Shown here piece by piece: positions 53,768 to 60,347 of a DNA stretch of 64,000 bases; the first letter of the stretch is position 1, and every line of letters starts with the position of its first letter. This stretch comes from Hydractinia symbiolongicarpus. Taxonomy: Eukaryota > Cnidaria > Hydrozoa > Anthoathecata > Hydractiniidae. The DNA lies in the NCBI RefSeq assembly GCF_029227915.1, contig NC_079887.1, positions 3,286,001-3,350,000 on the forward strand, written 5' to 3'. The notes beneath the pieces are model-generated. The model made no database searches. It saw nothing but the letters and a program-made list of their open reading frames with translations, and was not told where the DNA came from. The position numbers and the translations under genes were made by a program.

Positions 53768-54439
53768 ATGGACTACATGAAAGATCCTCACACGGCACTA
53801 TTCGTCGGTCCAACGGGCTGCGGAAAATCCAAACGCGTAGTAACACTGCTGGAGAGTGAATACTTTGATCACTTCGATTTCATTGTGATTATATGTCCAA
53901 CATTAAGATGGAACAAGACATATATGGGGAGTAACTGGTTCTGGAGGGATAGATATGTGATTCTAATTGAGCCCATGGGCATGTTGTATGAATGGATTCA
54001 AAAGATGACGGATTTCTGTGCCGGGTACAAAACATTATTCCTGATCGACGACATCATCGCGGATGAGAAACTGGACAAAAAGAGGCAACCGCTTCTGGAG
54101 CTGGCCATCAGCGGTCGGCATCGAAACCACACCATGTGGCTACTCACACAATCATACACCGCGATACCGAAGAACTTACGAAGGCAGGCAAAAATGTTAT
54201 ATGTGTGGTATCCGAAGGACAGACATGATCTCGCAACCATCCACGAAGAGAATGATGTCATTGAATCATCGGAGATCCAGAAGGTTAAGGAAAGGCTGAA
54301 AGATGGCAAATATACACATTTAGTCATGAGGATGGAACATCCAAGAACTCACGTGATTTGCGAGAATGGGCATTTTTTGTTACAAGAGTCTTGTAACAAA
54401 TCTATAGGAAAACTACAGTACTATCCTACAATACCATGA
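53768..54439 (+). CDS. DNA-packaging ATPase, FtsK/HerA (A32-like) family (223 aa)
   Basis: A P-loop ATPase expected to pump element DNA into the capsid. Walker A is GPTGCGKS at residues 14-21; Walker B is the hydrophobic strand ending LIDD at residues 92-95. A sensor-like Q128 lies in WLLTQSYTAIPKNLR, typical of A32-type enzymes of Polintons, virophages and large DNA viruses. I chose the ATG at 53768, right after the capsid stop (TAAGATG). The frame is open nine codons further upstream but begins there with GTG and would overlap the capsid gene. The stop overlaps the next start as ATGA (54436-54439). A perfect 11-bp hairpin lies inside the coding sequence near the 3' end. Confidence 0.9.
   Translation: MDYMKDPHTALFVGPTGCGKSKRVVTLLESEYFDHFDFIVIICPTLRWNKTYMGSNWFWRDRYVILIEPMGMLYEWIQKMTDFCAGYKTLFLIDDIIADEKLDKKRQPLLELAISGRHRNHTMWLLTQSYTAIPKNLRRQAKMLYVWYPKDRHDLATIHEENDVIESSEIQKVKERLKDGKYTHLVMRMEHPRTHVICENGHFLLQESCNKSIGKLQYYPTIP
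54376..54400 (+). repeat. Perfect 11-bp hairpin inside the ATPase 3' end (TTTGTTAC family)
   Basis: TTTGTTACAAG (54376-54386), loop AGT, CTTGTAACAAA (54390-54400). The outer TTTGTTAC/GTAACAAA arms are those of the hairpins at 60324-60347 and 61416-61439, which follow stop codons. Here the hairpin is 36 nt before the ATPase stop, within codons for FLLQESCNK. It may be a site for ending or processing the capsid-ATPase transcript, or coincidence forced by a coding constraint. Confidence 0.6.
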
Positions 54440-55059
54440 TAGAATATATAAATTTCATATTACTGGTGACAGCCGTGGCGCTATTGCTGGTATTGGTTAG
54501 TTTTTGCCTTTTTTGCCTTTTTTGTATTAAAAAATACCTATCGCTATTGAAAATGGCTGAAAACGCAATTGGCAACATAATTTTTATCGATGAACAGGAT
54601 GCCCGGGATGATGGGAAGAGACAAAAATTGCTCGAGTGTGTGCTGACCGGAAATAGTAAGTTATATCTTGGTAAGATGTATAGGGAGGCGGAGATCCAGA
54701 AGCTCAAGAATGATGAGGTGGATAAACTGTTCACCATATACGAGGCTAAACTATCCGGTCAAATGGTAAAGTCTTTGGGACAGTCAATAATCCACATGTA
54801 CTCCATGGGCGCCTGTACACCTCTCGGTATAAAAAATCAAAAAGCTCTGAGTGATGACCTGGAGAATGATCCTTTCTTAAACTCGGCACTCCAAAGGTTC
54901 ACATGTGATCTATATTATAAGTTCAGATCACTACTATCACCAATCAGTGTAGGTTTAATAACAGGTAGGCATTATATCGCGGGAAAAAATTTAAACAATA
55001 TCGATACGGATACTAAAGATGTCGGATACTCCAGTTCAGGTGACAACGAAGAACCCTAA
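54436..55059 (+). CDS. Conserved Polinton membrane protein (207 aa)
   Basis: ATG at 54436 overlaps the ATPase stop (ATGA). Residues about 5-33 form a strongly hydrophobic, Cys- and Leu-rich transmembrane helix (LLVTAVALLLVLVSF core), so the protein is probably N-terminally anchored with the rest on one side. The soluble part includes KLKNDEVDKLFTIYEAKLSG (about residues 89-108), MVKSLGQSIIHMYS and LENDPFLNSALQRFTCDLY, blocks I recognise from proteins next to the ATPase in other Polintons; the function is unknown to me. The last 41 bases overlap the next gene in another frame. The overlap with both neighbours implies one polycistronic message or internal initiation. Confidence 0.78.
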   Translation: MIEYINFILLVTAVALLLVLVSFCLFCLFCIKKYLSLLKMAENAIGNIIFIDEQDARDDGKRQKLLECVLTGNSKLYLGKMYREAEIQKLKNDEVDKLFTIYEAKLSGQMVKSLGQSIIHMYSMGACTPLGIKNQKALSDDLENDPFLNSALQRFTCDLYYKFRSLLSPISVGLITGRHYIAGKNLNNIDTDTKDVGYSSSGDNEEP

Positions 55060-55438
55060 AAAGGTTGAGGCCGGTAAGAGGCTGGCCGAATACAACCGTA
55101 AAAAGAGGGAGGATTATAAAAGATTGCTCATGGCACAGACGGAGATACAGTCGGCACCTCAGACACAAACCCAGCCGGCACCTCAGACACACTCAGCACC
55201 CCAGACACAGTTGGAGGATCCTAAGGATATTGTCATCGAGGATTCCGTGACAGACGGCCCCAAACACGGCGGAGTGAACTACACAATAATGGGTGGCGGT
55301 GGGGTGATAGTACTAGTCTTAATTGGTGCTTATTTCGTGTATAAAAATAAGGACAAAAATATTAAGGTGAAGGGTACCCCGCCAAGTAACTCAGGTAATA
55401 AAAAAACTATGAGAATAAGTAAGCTTGAAATGGAATAA
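55019..55438 (+). CDS. Conserved Polinton single-pass membrane protein with Q/P/T repeats (139 aa)
   Basis: ATG at 55019 lies inside the 3' end of the preceding gene. The N-terminal basic helix (KKVEAGKRLAEYNRKKRED, residues 14-32) is a recurrent feature of a small Polinton protein. Residues 45-64 are a low-complexity APQTQ-type repeat (ACACAGAC-type DNA repeats). Residues about 88-108 (TIMGGGGVIVLVLIGAYFVY) are a transmembrane helix followed by a lysine-rich tail. Function unknown; its place in the capsid cluster suggests a virion or assembly component. Confidence 0.75.
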   Translation: MSDTPVQVTTKNPKKVEAGKRLAEYNRKKREDYKRLLMAQTEIQSAPQTQTQPAPQTHSAPQTQLEDPKDIVIEDSVTDGPKHGGVNYTIMGGGGVIVLVLIGAYFVYKNKDKNIKVKGTPPSNSGNKKTMRISKLEME

Positions 55439-55446
55439 AGGGATAA

Positions 55447-55456
55447 TATCGCGATA
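55447..55456. other. Ten-base perfect palindrome TATCGCGATA between two small genes
   Basis: It sits 9 nt after the stop at 55438 and 27 nt before the next ATG. It is a loop-less palindrome, so a protein-binding site is more plausible than a hairpin. Weak evidence from one site only. Confidence 0.3.
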
Positions 55457-55482
55457 CTATAATCTTGAAGTAAATATAAGAC

Positions 55483-55710
55483 ATGGATAAGAAAAGTATA
55501 GTCAACGATATTTATAAAGCATCGGTCGTATGCGTTTTCGCTGTAGGCTATTCAATGCTCGGGAAAAAGGTATTAAAAATGACACCACCCTCAATTCAGA
55601 AGTTTGACCTGGAAGATACCGGAAAGCTTGTAGCCATAGTCGCCGCAAGTGAAATGACAAGAGAATATCTAGTTAAGCAAAAAATTATACCTGAAACTAT
55701 AAATATATAA
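55483..55710 (+). CDS. Small conserved Polinton protein (75 aa)
   Basis: ATG at 55483, stop TAA at 55708-55710. A hydrophobic segment (SVVCVFAVGYSMLG, about residues 14-27) is followed by a conserved-looking C-terminal half, FDLEDTGKLVAIVAASEMTR (residues 41-60), and ends REYLVKQKIIPETINI. I associate this pattern with a small protein found in the Polinton capsid cluster; its function is not known. The stop overlaps the next start codon by one base (TAATG). Confidence 0.72.
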   Translation: MDKKSIVNDIYKASVVCVFAVGYSMLGKKVLKMTPPSIQKFDLEDTGKLVAIVAASEMTREYLVKQKIIPETINI

Positions 55711-55853
55711 TGTTGCGAATACTGGAATGGTTGGTCTGGGTTTTATGCCAGCGCAAGAAAGTTGAGAGGATTTTACCCAAGGTGGAATACATCGATACCG
55801 AGGTCATAGACGACTGTGATGTCATAGACTCCGAGGCTATCGTATTAAAATAA
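55710..55853 (+). CDS. Very small acidic-tailed protein in the capsid cluster (47 aa)
   Basis: ATG at 55710-55712 shares its A with the preceding TAA; stop TAA at 55851-55853. The product starts with an aromatic/hydrophobic helix (MLRILEWLVWVLCQRKK) and ends in an acidic stretch alternating Asp/Glu with Ile/Val (YIDTEVIDDCDVIDSEAIV). The N-terminus could be a membrane-interacting amphipathic helix. The precise one-base overlap and the absence of spare intergenic DNA argue that it is real. I recognise no family. Confidence 0.55.
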   Translation: MLRILEWLVWVLCQRKKVERILPKVEYIDTEVIDDCDVIDSEAIVLK

Positions 55854-55883
55854 CGCCACTATATTATACCGGATTATATAAAC

Positions 55884-56309
55884 ATGGCTTCAATTGCAAT
55901 GATGTTGGGAGGTGCCTTCGCGAACGCTTTGGCCTTCACCGGATCAAGCTACCTCTTTTCAAGTTTATCAAAGGATAGGATAGATAAGGAACGGAAGCGG
56001 CATGATCTGGCCATAGAACAGCTGCAAAAGGCTCAGGTTATATGGCAACGTAAAAGACAAGAGAGGGTTGACTTTATCAATAAGCAGCTCAGACTTGAGA
56101 AGAAGGCTGAGGGGAAATTCACGGAGCTGGATGACGCGATGCGGGAATATAAAAAAGTATTTGGAGGATCACCTCTCACAGATATTCCGCGCAGGCCCGT
56201 ATTGAGCGACTTTTATACACCCAGCAACGGCCAGCATGAACGGGAATTGGCATTTATCGCGCTAAGCATGATCGGCGTCGGATGCGCCGTGTGGTATTTC
56301 GAAAAATAG
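55884..56309 (+). CDS. Conserved Polinton protein with hydrophobic ends and basic coiled coil (141 aa)
   Basis: ATG at 55884. Residues 1-28 are a glycine/alanine-rich hydrophobic segment (ALAFTGSSYLFSSL). Residues about 30-90 are a charged helix likely to form a coiled coil, including KERKRHDLAIEQLQKAQ and RVDFINKQLR. A conserved LSDFY motif follows (residues 107-111), and residues 121-138 form a C-terminal hydrophobic helix. I recognise this architecture from a small protein at the end of Polinton capsid clusters; the role is unknown, perhaps a membrane-linked or inner-virion component. It is the last gene of the plus-strand cluster, and a perfect hairpin starts 17 nt after its stop. Confidence 0.78.
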   Translation: MASIAMMLGGAFANALAFTGSSYLFSSLSKDRIDKERKRHDLAIEQLQKAQVIWQRKRQERVDFINKQLRLEKKAEGKFTELDDAMREYKKVFGGSPLTDIPRRPVLSDFYTPSNGQHERELAFIALSMIGVGCAVWYFEK

Positions 56310-56326
56310 TACCATGCCGCGGGTAT

Positions 56327-56351
56327 TATGTTACATGACACATGTAACATA
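56327..56351. terminator. Perfect 11-bp hairpin between convergent genes
   Basis: TATGTTACATG (56327-56337), loop ACA, CATGTAACATA (56341-56351). It lies 17 nt after the stop of the plus-strand gene ending at 56309 and 12 nt after the stop of the minus-strand gene ending at 56364. One palindrome could therefore serve both convergent transcripts. It shares the GTTAC/GTAAC core with the hairpins at 60324 and 61416. Role inferred from placement. Confidence 0.7.
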
Positions 56352-56363
56352 TATTCGGAATAG

Positions 56364-57644
56364 CTAACGCTTTGTCACCATGTAGGTGTATATCAGACCT
56401 CCGATTCCGACTATCAAAGCCCACAGGTTTTGACTCAACCAACCTACCGCTTCCTTTGCTCTATTTAGGATCCACGATACGATGGAACCGATTATACCCG
56501 GTAGGGACGCAGCTGTGGCACCGGCTAATCTACCCAGGAGAGATCCCAGCGCGCTCAGCTTGTTCTTTATCCATTCCCTCGCACCACCTTCGGTTTTTTC
56601 ATGATTTTTTGTATTACCGGTGGGTGACCCCCCACCCCCTGGTGTCAAAGTTTCAACTAGAAGGCCGATAACCATACCAAATGCCGTTAGTACACTGACG
56701 ATGGTGATACCCTGCTCACGGAATAGCGTTCGTATCTTTTCACCCAATGTAGTTTCTTTGTCAAGTACTTTGGTAATCGTCTCCCTGATGCTTTTTATTT
56801 GACTGTTAAGTTTACCTTTGAGAATATCGATAATCTCTTGCCGGCCTTTCAACTCATTTTGCAAACCTTTCAACCTTTCTTTCGCTTCATTTTGTTGTTC
56901 CTCGGTCATATTTGGTGTGTTTTCCATCTCTTCCAACTTGCTTTTTTCTCTGTCAATATGCTGTTCGAGCTGAACCTTTTTTGCAACTTCATCCTGAAGA
57001 CTTCCTCTTATGTTTCTCAATGATCTATCCAATCCTAGCAATTCACGCATAGGATATTCAAATAGATCACCGGTCTGGGTTGCTTCATGGTCTACAGATT
57101 GTTGTTTGACCAATGAAATTAAATCTTCCGCACTGTTCACAACATCTCCAGACATGGTTTCTAATTCCATATCGGTCGCATTCTCTATTTTATCCGGTGA
57201 CGGTAGTCTCTCTTCTATTTTGTTTAGCCTAGCGGCCTGTCGGGGGGTTATACTACCTTTCGGTATATCGAACCCCAAACCGCGCAGCCTTTTCTTGCCC
57301 AATAGATCTGCAATGGTACCGGTAGACCTTAGAGATCCACCATTTGTCAGAGGTCTGTTATCACCCTTGTAGTATAATTCACGACCACGAGACTCAAACA
57401 GATCGGTATGTATCACGCTCGGGTTCTCGTTTGGATATATAGTTAGTAGCTTCTCATAGAGCGATTTAACCAGCTCACTGGTAACTCTGGAGCGCAAAGA
57501 GGTTTCTCCACCGAATGATGTCTCCTCATCAGGTGTGTGTATCTGCACACGCGTGCGCTCCCTCGGTACCAGAGGTGTGGAGTCATCGGTACCCTCGTCG
57601 GGTTGGTCGTGGTCACCAAACAGATCAATATCAATGTCCGCCAT
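56364..57644 (-). CDS. Conserved Polinton protein with coiled coil and C-terminal membrane helices (426 aa)
   Basis: I chose the ATG at 57644 (protein begins MADIDIDLFGD). The frame is open 80 codons further, but that part overlaps the divergent gene at 57685 and looks like antisense coding. Order: acidic N-terminus; QAARLNKIEERLP (about residues 136-148); coiled-coil segment about 215-300 (KERLKGLQNELKGRQE); hydrophobic helix 311-332; Gly-rich hinge (TPGGGGSPTG); KTEGGAREWIKNKLSALGSL; and a Gly/Ala-rich hydrophobic C-terminus (about 365-421, LWALIVGIGGLIYTYM). This C-terminus strongly resembles a protein widespread in cnidarian-type Polintons. Function unknown; membrane association or membrane disruption by a virion protein is a reasonable guess. 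Confidence 0.8.
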   Translation of the reverse strand: MADIDIDLFGDHDQPDEGTDDSTPLVPRERTRVQIHTPDEETSFGGETSLRSRVTSELVKSLYEKLLTIYPNENPSVIHTDLFESRGRELYYKGDNRPLTNGGSLRSTGTIADLLGKKRLRGLGFDIPKGSITPRQAARLNKIEERLPSPDKIENATDMELETMSGDVVNSAEDLISLVKQQSVDHEATQTGDLFEYPMRELLGLDRSLRNIRGSLQDEVAKKVQLEQHIDREKSKLEEMENTPNMTEEQQNEAKERLKGLQNELKGRQEIIDILKGKLNSQIKSIRETITKVLDKETTLGEKIRTLFREQGITIVSVLTAFGMVIGLLVETLTPGGGGSPTGNTKNHEKTEGGAREWIKNKLSALGSLLGRLAGATAASLPGIIGSIVSWILNRAKEAVGWLSQNLWALIVGIGGLIYTYMVTKR

Positions 57645-57684
57645 TATTTTATTTAAAGGATAGTTTTTTCCTAATATAATAGAA
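57645..57684. promoter_or_regulatory. Divergent promoter region between the 426-aa gene and the 161-aa gene
   Basis: Forty bases separate the two start codons. The plus side carries CTAATATAATA (57671-57681), identical to the 11-mer before the capsid cluster at 51817-51827. The minus side reads CCTTTAAATAAAATA just before its ATG. Two divergent spacers of nearly equal length (38 and 40 bp) with the same motif suggest a common promoter type. Confidence 0.5.
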
Positions 57685-58170
57685 ATGGCAGAGAGTTCTA
57701 GTACCAGAGAAGAAACTTTTAAAACGGATATATCCAATTCCCAACTTGAGGAGCTGGTGAAATTACGAGGTAAGTTCCAAGACAGGACACACGAACACGG
57801 AGGATCTCTGATCATATGGTCGATTCTGGAGGGATTATCCGGAACCGCGGCCATTGCCGGCTCGATAGCGACCGCGGTGACCATTATTAGAAATTTGGGC
57901 GGTACCCATGGAAATTACATGTGGAATTCGGGTATGTGTCTATTGGGCTCGGCTTCCTATGCGGTTACCGCCCAATATGTTAGGACATATCGGGAGAAAC
58001 TTATCAAATTAAGAGCCGCATATCGCGTTGTACAAAATGCCATCGATGTTTTCGATAAAACGCTACTCTGGCACACTCGGATCTGTAGAGCCGATTTTGA
58101 GAATTTGTGTGATACGTATCATAGAACTCTCAAGGATCTGGATAAACTGGATATAGGTTATTTAGAGTAA
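57685..58170 (+). CDS. Glycine-rich membrane-associated protein, paralog of the next gene (161 aa)
   Basis: ATG at 57685. The N-terminus FKTDISNSQLEELVKLRGKF (residues 12-31) aligns with FNTNTVNSQLGELRKLRDKF of the gene at 58195. Residues about 42-70 are hydrophobic with small residues (LSGTAAIAGSIATAVTII), a glycine-zipper-like membrane segment. A second weaker hydrophobic stretch (LLGSASYAVTA) is followed by a helical C-terminus (YREKLIKLRAAYRVVQNAI...DKLDIGYLE). The same three-part plan in both genes points to a tandem duplication. Polinton elements often carry one or more such proteins; the function is unknown to me. Confidence 0.72.
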   Translation: MAESSSTREETFKTDISNSQLEELVKLRGKFQDRTHEHGGSLIIWSILEGLSGTAAIAGSIATAVTIIRNLGGTHGNYMWNSGMCLLGSASYAVTAQYVRTYREKLIKLRAAYRVVQNAIDVFDKTLLWHTRICRADFENLCDTYHRTLKDLDKLDIGYLE

Positions 58171-58194
58171 AGTTTTTTTCTTTGTAGTAACCAA

Positions 58195-58782
58195 ATGGCA
58201 GAGATTTATCCGAAGCTACCCACGGCTCCCGAGTATTCGAGCGAGCAGGACAAGTTTAATACTAATACTGTGAACTCTCAACTTGGGGAGCTTAGAAAAT
58301 TACGTGATAAGTTCAATACAAAATATGAGAAATATAACAAGACGCTGCACAGACTGGTGCTTTTAAATGCCAGCGCCACGGCCCTAACCGTCGCTTCGGG
58401 CATAGGTTCGGTGGTAACCGGTGCCACGCTCATCGGAATCCCCGCTTCCGTCGGATTGGGAGCCGTAGCACTGTCCGGAACCATTTTCACGGGCTCCGTC
58501 ATGGCTCTGATTAAAAGATATCGGAGCAAACTTGACAAGGTCATGAAATTATAAGATGTTGCGACGTCCGCCATCGCCGTGTTTGAAAACTCCGTCTCGC
58601 GGGCTCTGAATAATGACGACATTAGTCACATTGAATTTCAAACCCTGAGCGGTATATACTACGAAGCTCTGGACAAGATGACGAAAACCGACAGAAAGAT
58701 GGAGAGCGAAACTCGCAGCCAGTTTGAAAAAAGTCTAATGGACGAGGTTCAAAGCCTCAGAAGGATCGTAAATCAAGGTTAG
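58195..58782 (+). pseudogene. Paralog of the 161-aa gene, interrupted by an in-frame TAA
   Basis: ATG at 58195 opens a frame that stops at TAA 58552-58554 after 119 codons. The same frame then stays open to TAG/TGA-type termination at 58780-58782. The post-stop part (AIAVFENSVSRALNNDDISH, then helical ALDKMTKTDRKMESETR) is what the family normally has at its C-terminus: it aligns with AIDVFDKTLLWHTR in the neighbouring paralog, and the TAA falls opposite a tyrosine codon there. No frameshift is needed, so this is a single nonsense change, a sequencing error, or stop read-through. The N-terminal piece begins MAEIYPKLPTAPEY and contains a Gly/Ala-rich hydrophobic region (TLIGIPASVGLGAVALSG). 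Function unknown. Confidence 0.72.
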
Positions 58783-58935
58783 TGATGTGCGCATGTACAC
58801 CGCTCGCATATTTCGTGTGGTACGATAAAAATTAATATGTAAGGCGGTTTGCGACATTATGCGGCGCGATCGTCCCCCCCAAGACTGAGCCATAGCGGCC
58901 CTATCTGCCAACCGACCCACGCGATCCCCGGCATC
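58783..58935. other. Spacer left of the integrase hairpin
   Basis: No credible gene. It contains GTGTGGTACGATAAAA (58815-58830), whose last 15 bases recur at 59997-60011 on the other side of the integrase, and a C-run (GATCGTCCCCCCC near 58868). Confidence 0.5.
58816..58830 (+). repeat. 15-bp direct repeat flanking the integrase, left copy
   Basis: TGTGGTACGATAAAA, identical to 59997-60011. The pair brackets the integrase gene and its downstream hairpin. Confidence 0.7.
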
Positions 58936-58960
58936 ATCTTTACCTGTTTCTGGTAAAGAT
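58936..58960 (-). terminator. Hairpin 3' of the integrase gene (ATCTTTACC family)
   Basis: ATCTTTACC (58936-58944), loop TGTTTCT, GGTAAAGAT (58952-58960): a perfect 9-bp stem, 13 nt beyond the integrase stop at 58974. Together with three flanking bases it is the inverted copy (27 of 28 bases) of 49987-50014. A 3'-end signal is inferred from its position. Confidence 0.65.
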
Positions 58961-58973
58961 ATCGTCCCCTTTT

Positions 58974-59951
58974 TCACCAACCTTGCACATAATCAGGAGG
59001 TAATTCTGTATCTTCAGGTATTAACATCAATTCCACTTTTACAAAAGCCCGTCCGGGTCCGTCTTGAACATAGTACATTACACGGTTACCAGGTTGCGCT
59101 ATTACCTCACGCAATCTATATGTGTTTTTCGACCATATTCTATCGGTTGCCCGTCTCCGCCCATCATCATGCTCTTCACCAGGTTGTAGTAGATATCTAT
59201 ACAGGCCATCTTTAGGTAATTCTACTTCAGGTGGATAGCTCTCTTGATTAACCAAAGGCACCTCTTTCATTATAATAGCATCTTTTGGCTTCATATCAAT
59301 CATCTGCGTCTTTGTATCGTTTAGCCTATCAATCAGTTTATACAGATGCTTAACCCATGTAGATGATACCTTTTCCGAATCATTCAGTTCTTGGGCATCT
59401 TGTATTTTGAATAAATTTTCGGCAAGTATCTTGTTCAACGCCTCAACAAAAGCTGTGTGTGTATGCTTATATTTTGTAGTCGCTATTTTAATTTCAACCT
59501 TATGCTTCTCCAACAGCTTTGATACATCTGCTTTGAATTCTGAACCGTTATCACATTGGAAAGTTTTCGGATAAGTTAATGGTCCTGCCTTGTAGATGTC
59601 CTCAATCATAGCGGCAACCTCTTTGGCTTTCTTAGTCCTCAAAGGTCGGGCTACCTTGTATCTGGAAGCAGCATCGATTCCCGACAAAATGTACTTATAT
59701 TTATTACCATACAGTATGTCACCGGGCATGTACAATAAATCGAATTGATGTAAATCATTAGGGGTGGTAACTTCATAATGTGGTCTTTCAACATGTTTTG
59801 GGGCGGGTAAATGTACTTGCCAAAATGCTTGCTTTGATAGCCACTTCTTAATCTCCTTTGGCCCGAAGCCGAATACTCTTAAGCTCTGAACAGCCTTTTG
59901 TCCTTTCCATAAATTTTGAGGTTGATAGTAAGTCTCTTGAAGTTTTGACAT
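58974..59951 (-). CDS. Retrovirus-like (Polinton) integrase, D,D35E (325 aa)
   Basis: Joins the element ends to host DNA. The catalytic triad is visible: D71 (LHQFDLLYMP), D134 (FQCDNGSEF) and E170 (HTHTAFVEALNK), with 35 residues between D134 and E170. The N-terminal region (residues 1-50) contains a helical ...KKWLSKQAFWQVHLPAP segment typical of Polinton integrases. The C-terminal region has YLLQPGE..., RRATDRIWS and YYVQDGPGRAFVKVELMLIP, the usual chromodomain-like end ending ELPPDYVQ. Full family length, ATG at 59951, no breaks. It lies in the middle of the element rather than next to the left terminus and reads opposite to the polymerase. Confidence 0.95.
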   Translation of the reverse strand: MSKLQETYYQPQNLWKGQKAVQSLRVFGFGPKEIKKWLSKQAFWQVHLPAPKHVERPHYEVTTPNDLHQFDLLYMPGDILYGNKYKYILSGIDAASRYKVARPLRTKKAKEVAAMIEDIYKAGPLTYPKTFQCDNGSEFKADVSKLLEKHKVEIKIATTKYKHTHTAFVEALNKILAENLFKIQDAQELNDSEKVSSTWVKHLYKLIDRLNDTKTQMIDMKPKDAIIMKEVPLVNQESYPPEVELPKDGLYRYLLQPGEEHDDGRRRATDRIWSKNTYRLREVIAQPGNRVMYYVQDGPGRAFVKVELMLIPEDTELPPDYVQGW

Positions 59952-59996
59952 GTTTTATTTATGCACACCTTTATTTATCTCCTTTTTGTGTTATGA

Positions 59997-60011
59997 TGTG
60001 GTACGATAAAA
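59997..60011 (+). repeat. 15-bp direct repeat flanking the integrase, right copy
   Basis: TGTGGTACGATAAAA, identical to 58816-58830. It lies 45 bp upstream of the integrase start and 31 bp before the ATG of the SAP-like gene, so it could also be a promoter element. Confidence 0.7.
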
Positions 60012-60042
60012 GTGCTTAAAGTTTTTCATATATTATATTAAT

Positions 60043-60312
60043 ATGTCAGACATGGATACCACACCGGATTATAAATTGATGAAACTGAGAGAGTTGCGAG
60101 AGGTTGCCAAATCCCGCGGAATTAAGTATATCGTGGGTATGAGAAAGGCTAAACTGGTTGAGGTGATTGAGAAGAATGATCTCGACCCATCCTACACCAT
60201 CGATCTGGATACCAAGAAGGAATGGTATGGATACTGTTCAAGGTGGAGGTCGAAAAACAGGGAGGCATATCTAAAAGCTCAAAAACGTTATAACGACAAA
60301 AGATCCAAGTGA
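60043..60312 (+). CDS. Small SAP-like protein (89 aa)
   Basis: ATG at 60043. Residues about 11-46 match a SAP-type helix-turn-helix: MKLRELREVAKSRGI...RKAKLVEVIEKND, with the usual Leu spacing. The C-terminal third is basic and aromatic (EWYGYCSRWRSKNREAYLKA). SAP domains bind AT-rich DNA, so a DNA-binding or regulatory role is likely, but the assignment is by pattern only. The same type of N-terminal module begins the two next genes (60878 and 61657). A hairpin lies 11 nt after the stop. Confidence 0.7.
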   Translation: MSDMDTTPDYKLMKLRELREVAKSRGIKYIVGMRKAKLVEVIEKNDLDPSYTIDLDTKKEWYGYCSRWRSKNREAYLKAQKRYNDKRSK

Positions 60313-60323
60313 TTGGGTATTTT

Positions 60324-60347
60324 TTTGTTACTCAGACGAGTAACAAA
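60324..60347 (+). terminator. Hairpin 3' of the SAP-like gene (TTTGTTAC family)
   Basis: TTTGTTACTC (60324-60333), loop AGAC, GAGTAACAAA (60338-60347): a perfect 10-bp stem 11 nt after the stop of the 89-aa gene. Nearly the same sequence follows the RING gene at 61416-61439. Confidence 0.7.

Noticed and set aside
57645-57884. N-terminal extension of the 426-aa minus-strand protein by 80 residues
   Set aside because: It would overlap the divergent gene at 57685 antisense and run through the shared promoter spacer; the ATG at 57644 gives a protein with a sensible start.
58195-58782. Frameshift as the cause of the split gene
   Set aside because: The two open parts are in the same reading frame; only a TAA codon separates them.
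58735-58980. Minus-strand open frame of 81 codons left of the integrase
   Set aside because: It crosses the interrupted gene's end, the spacer repeat and the terminator hairpin; no recognisable sequence.
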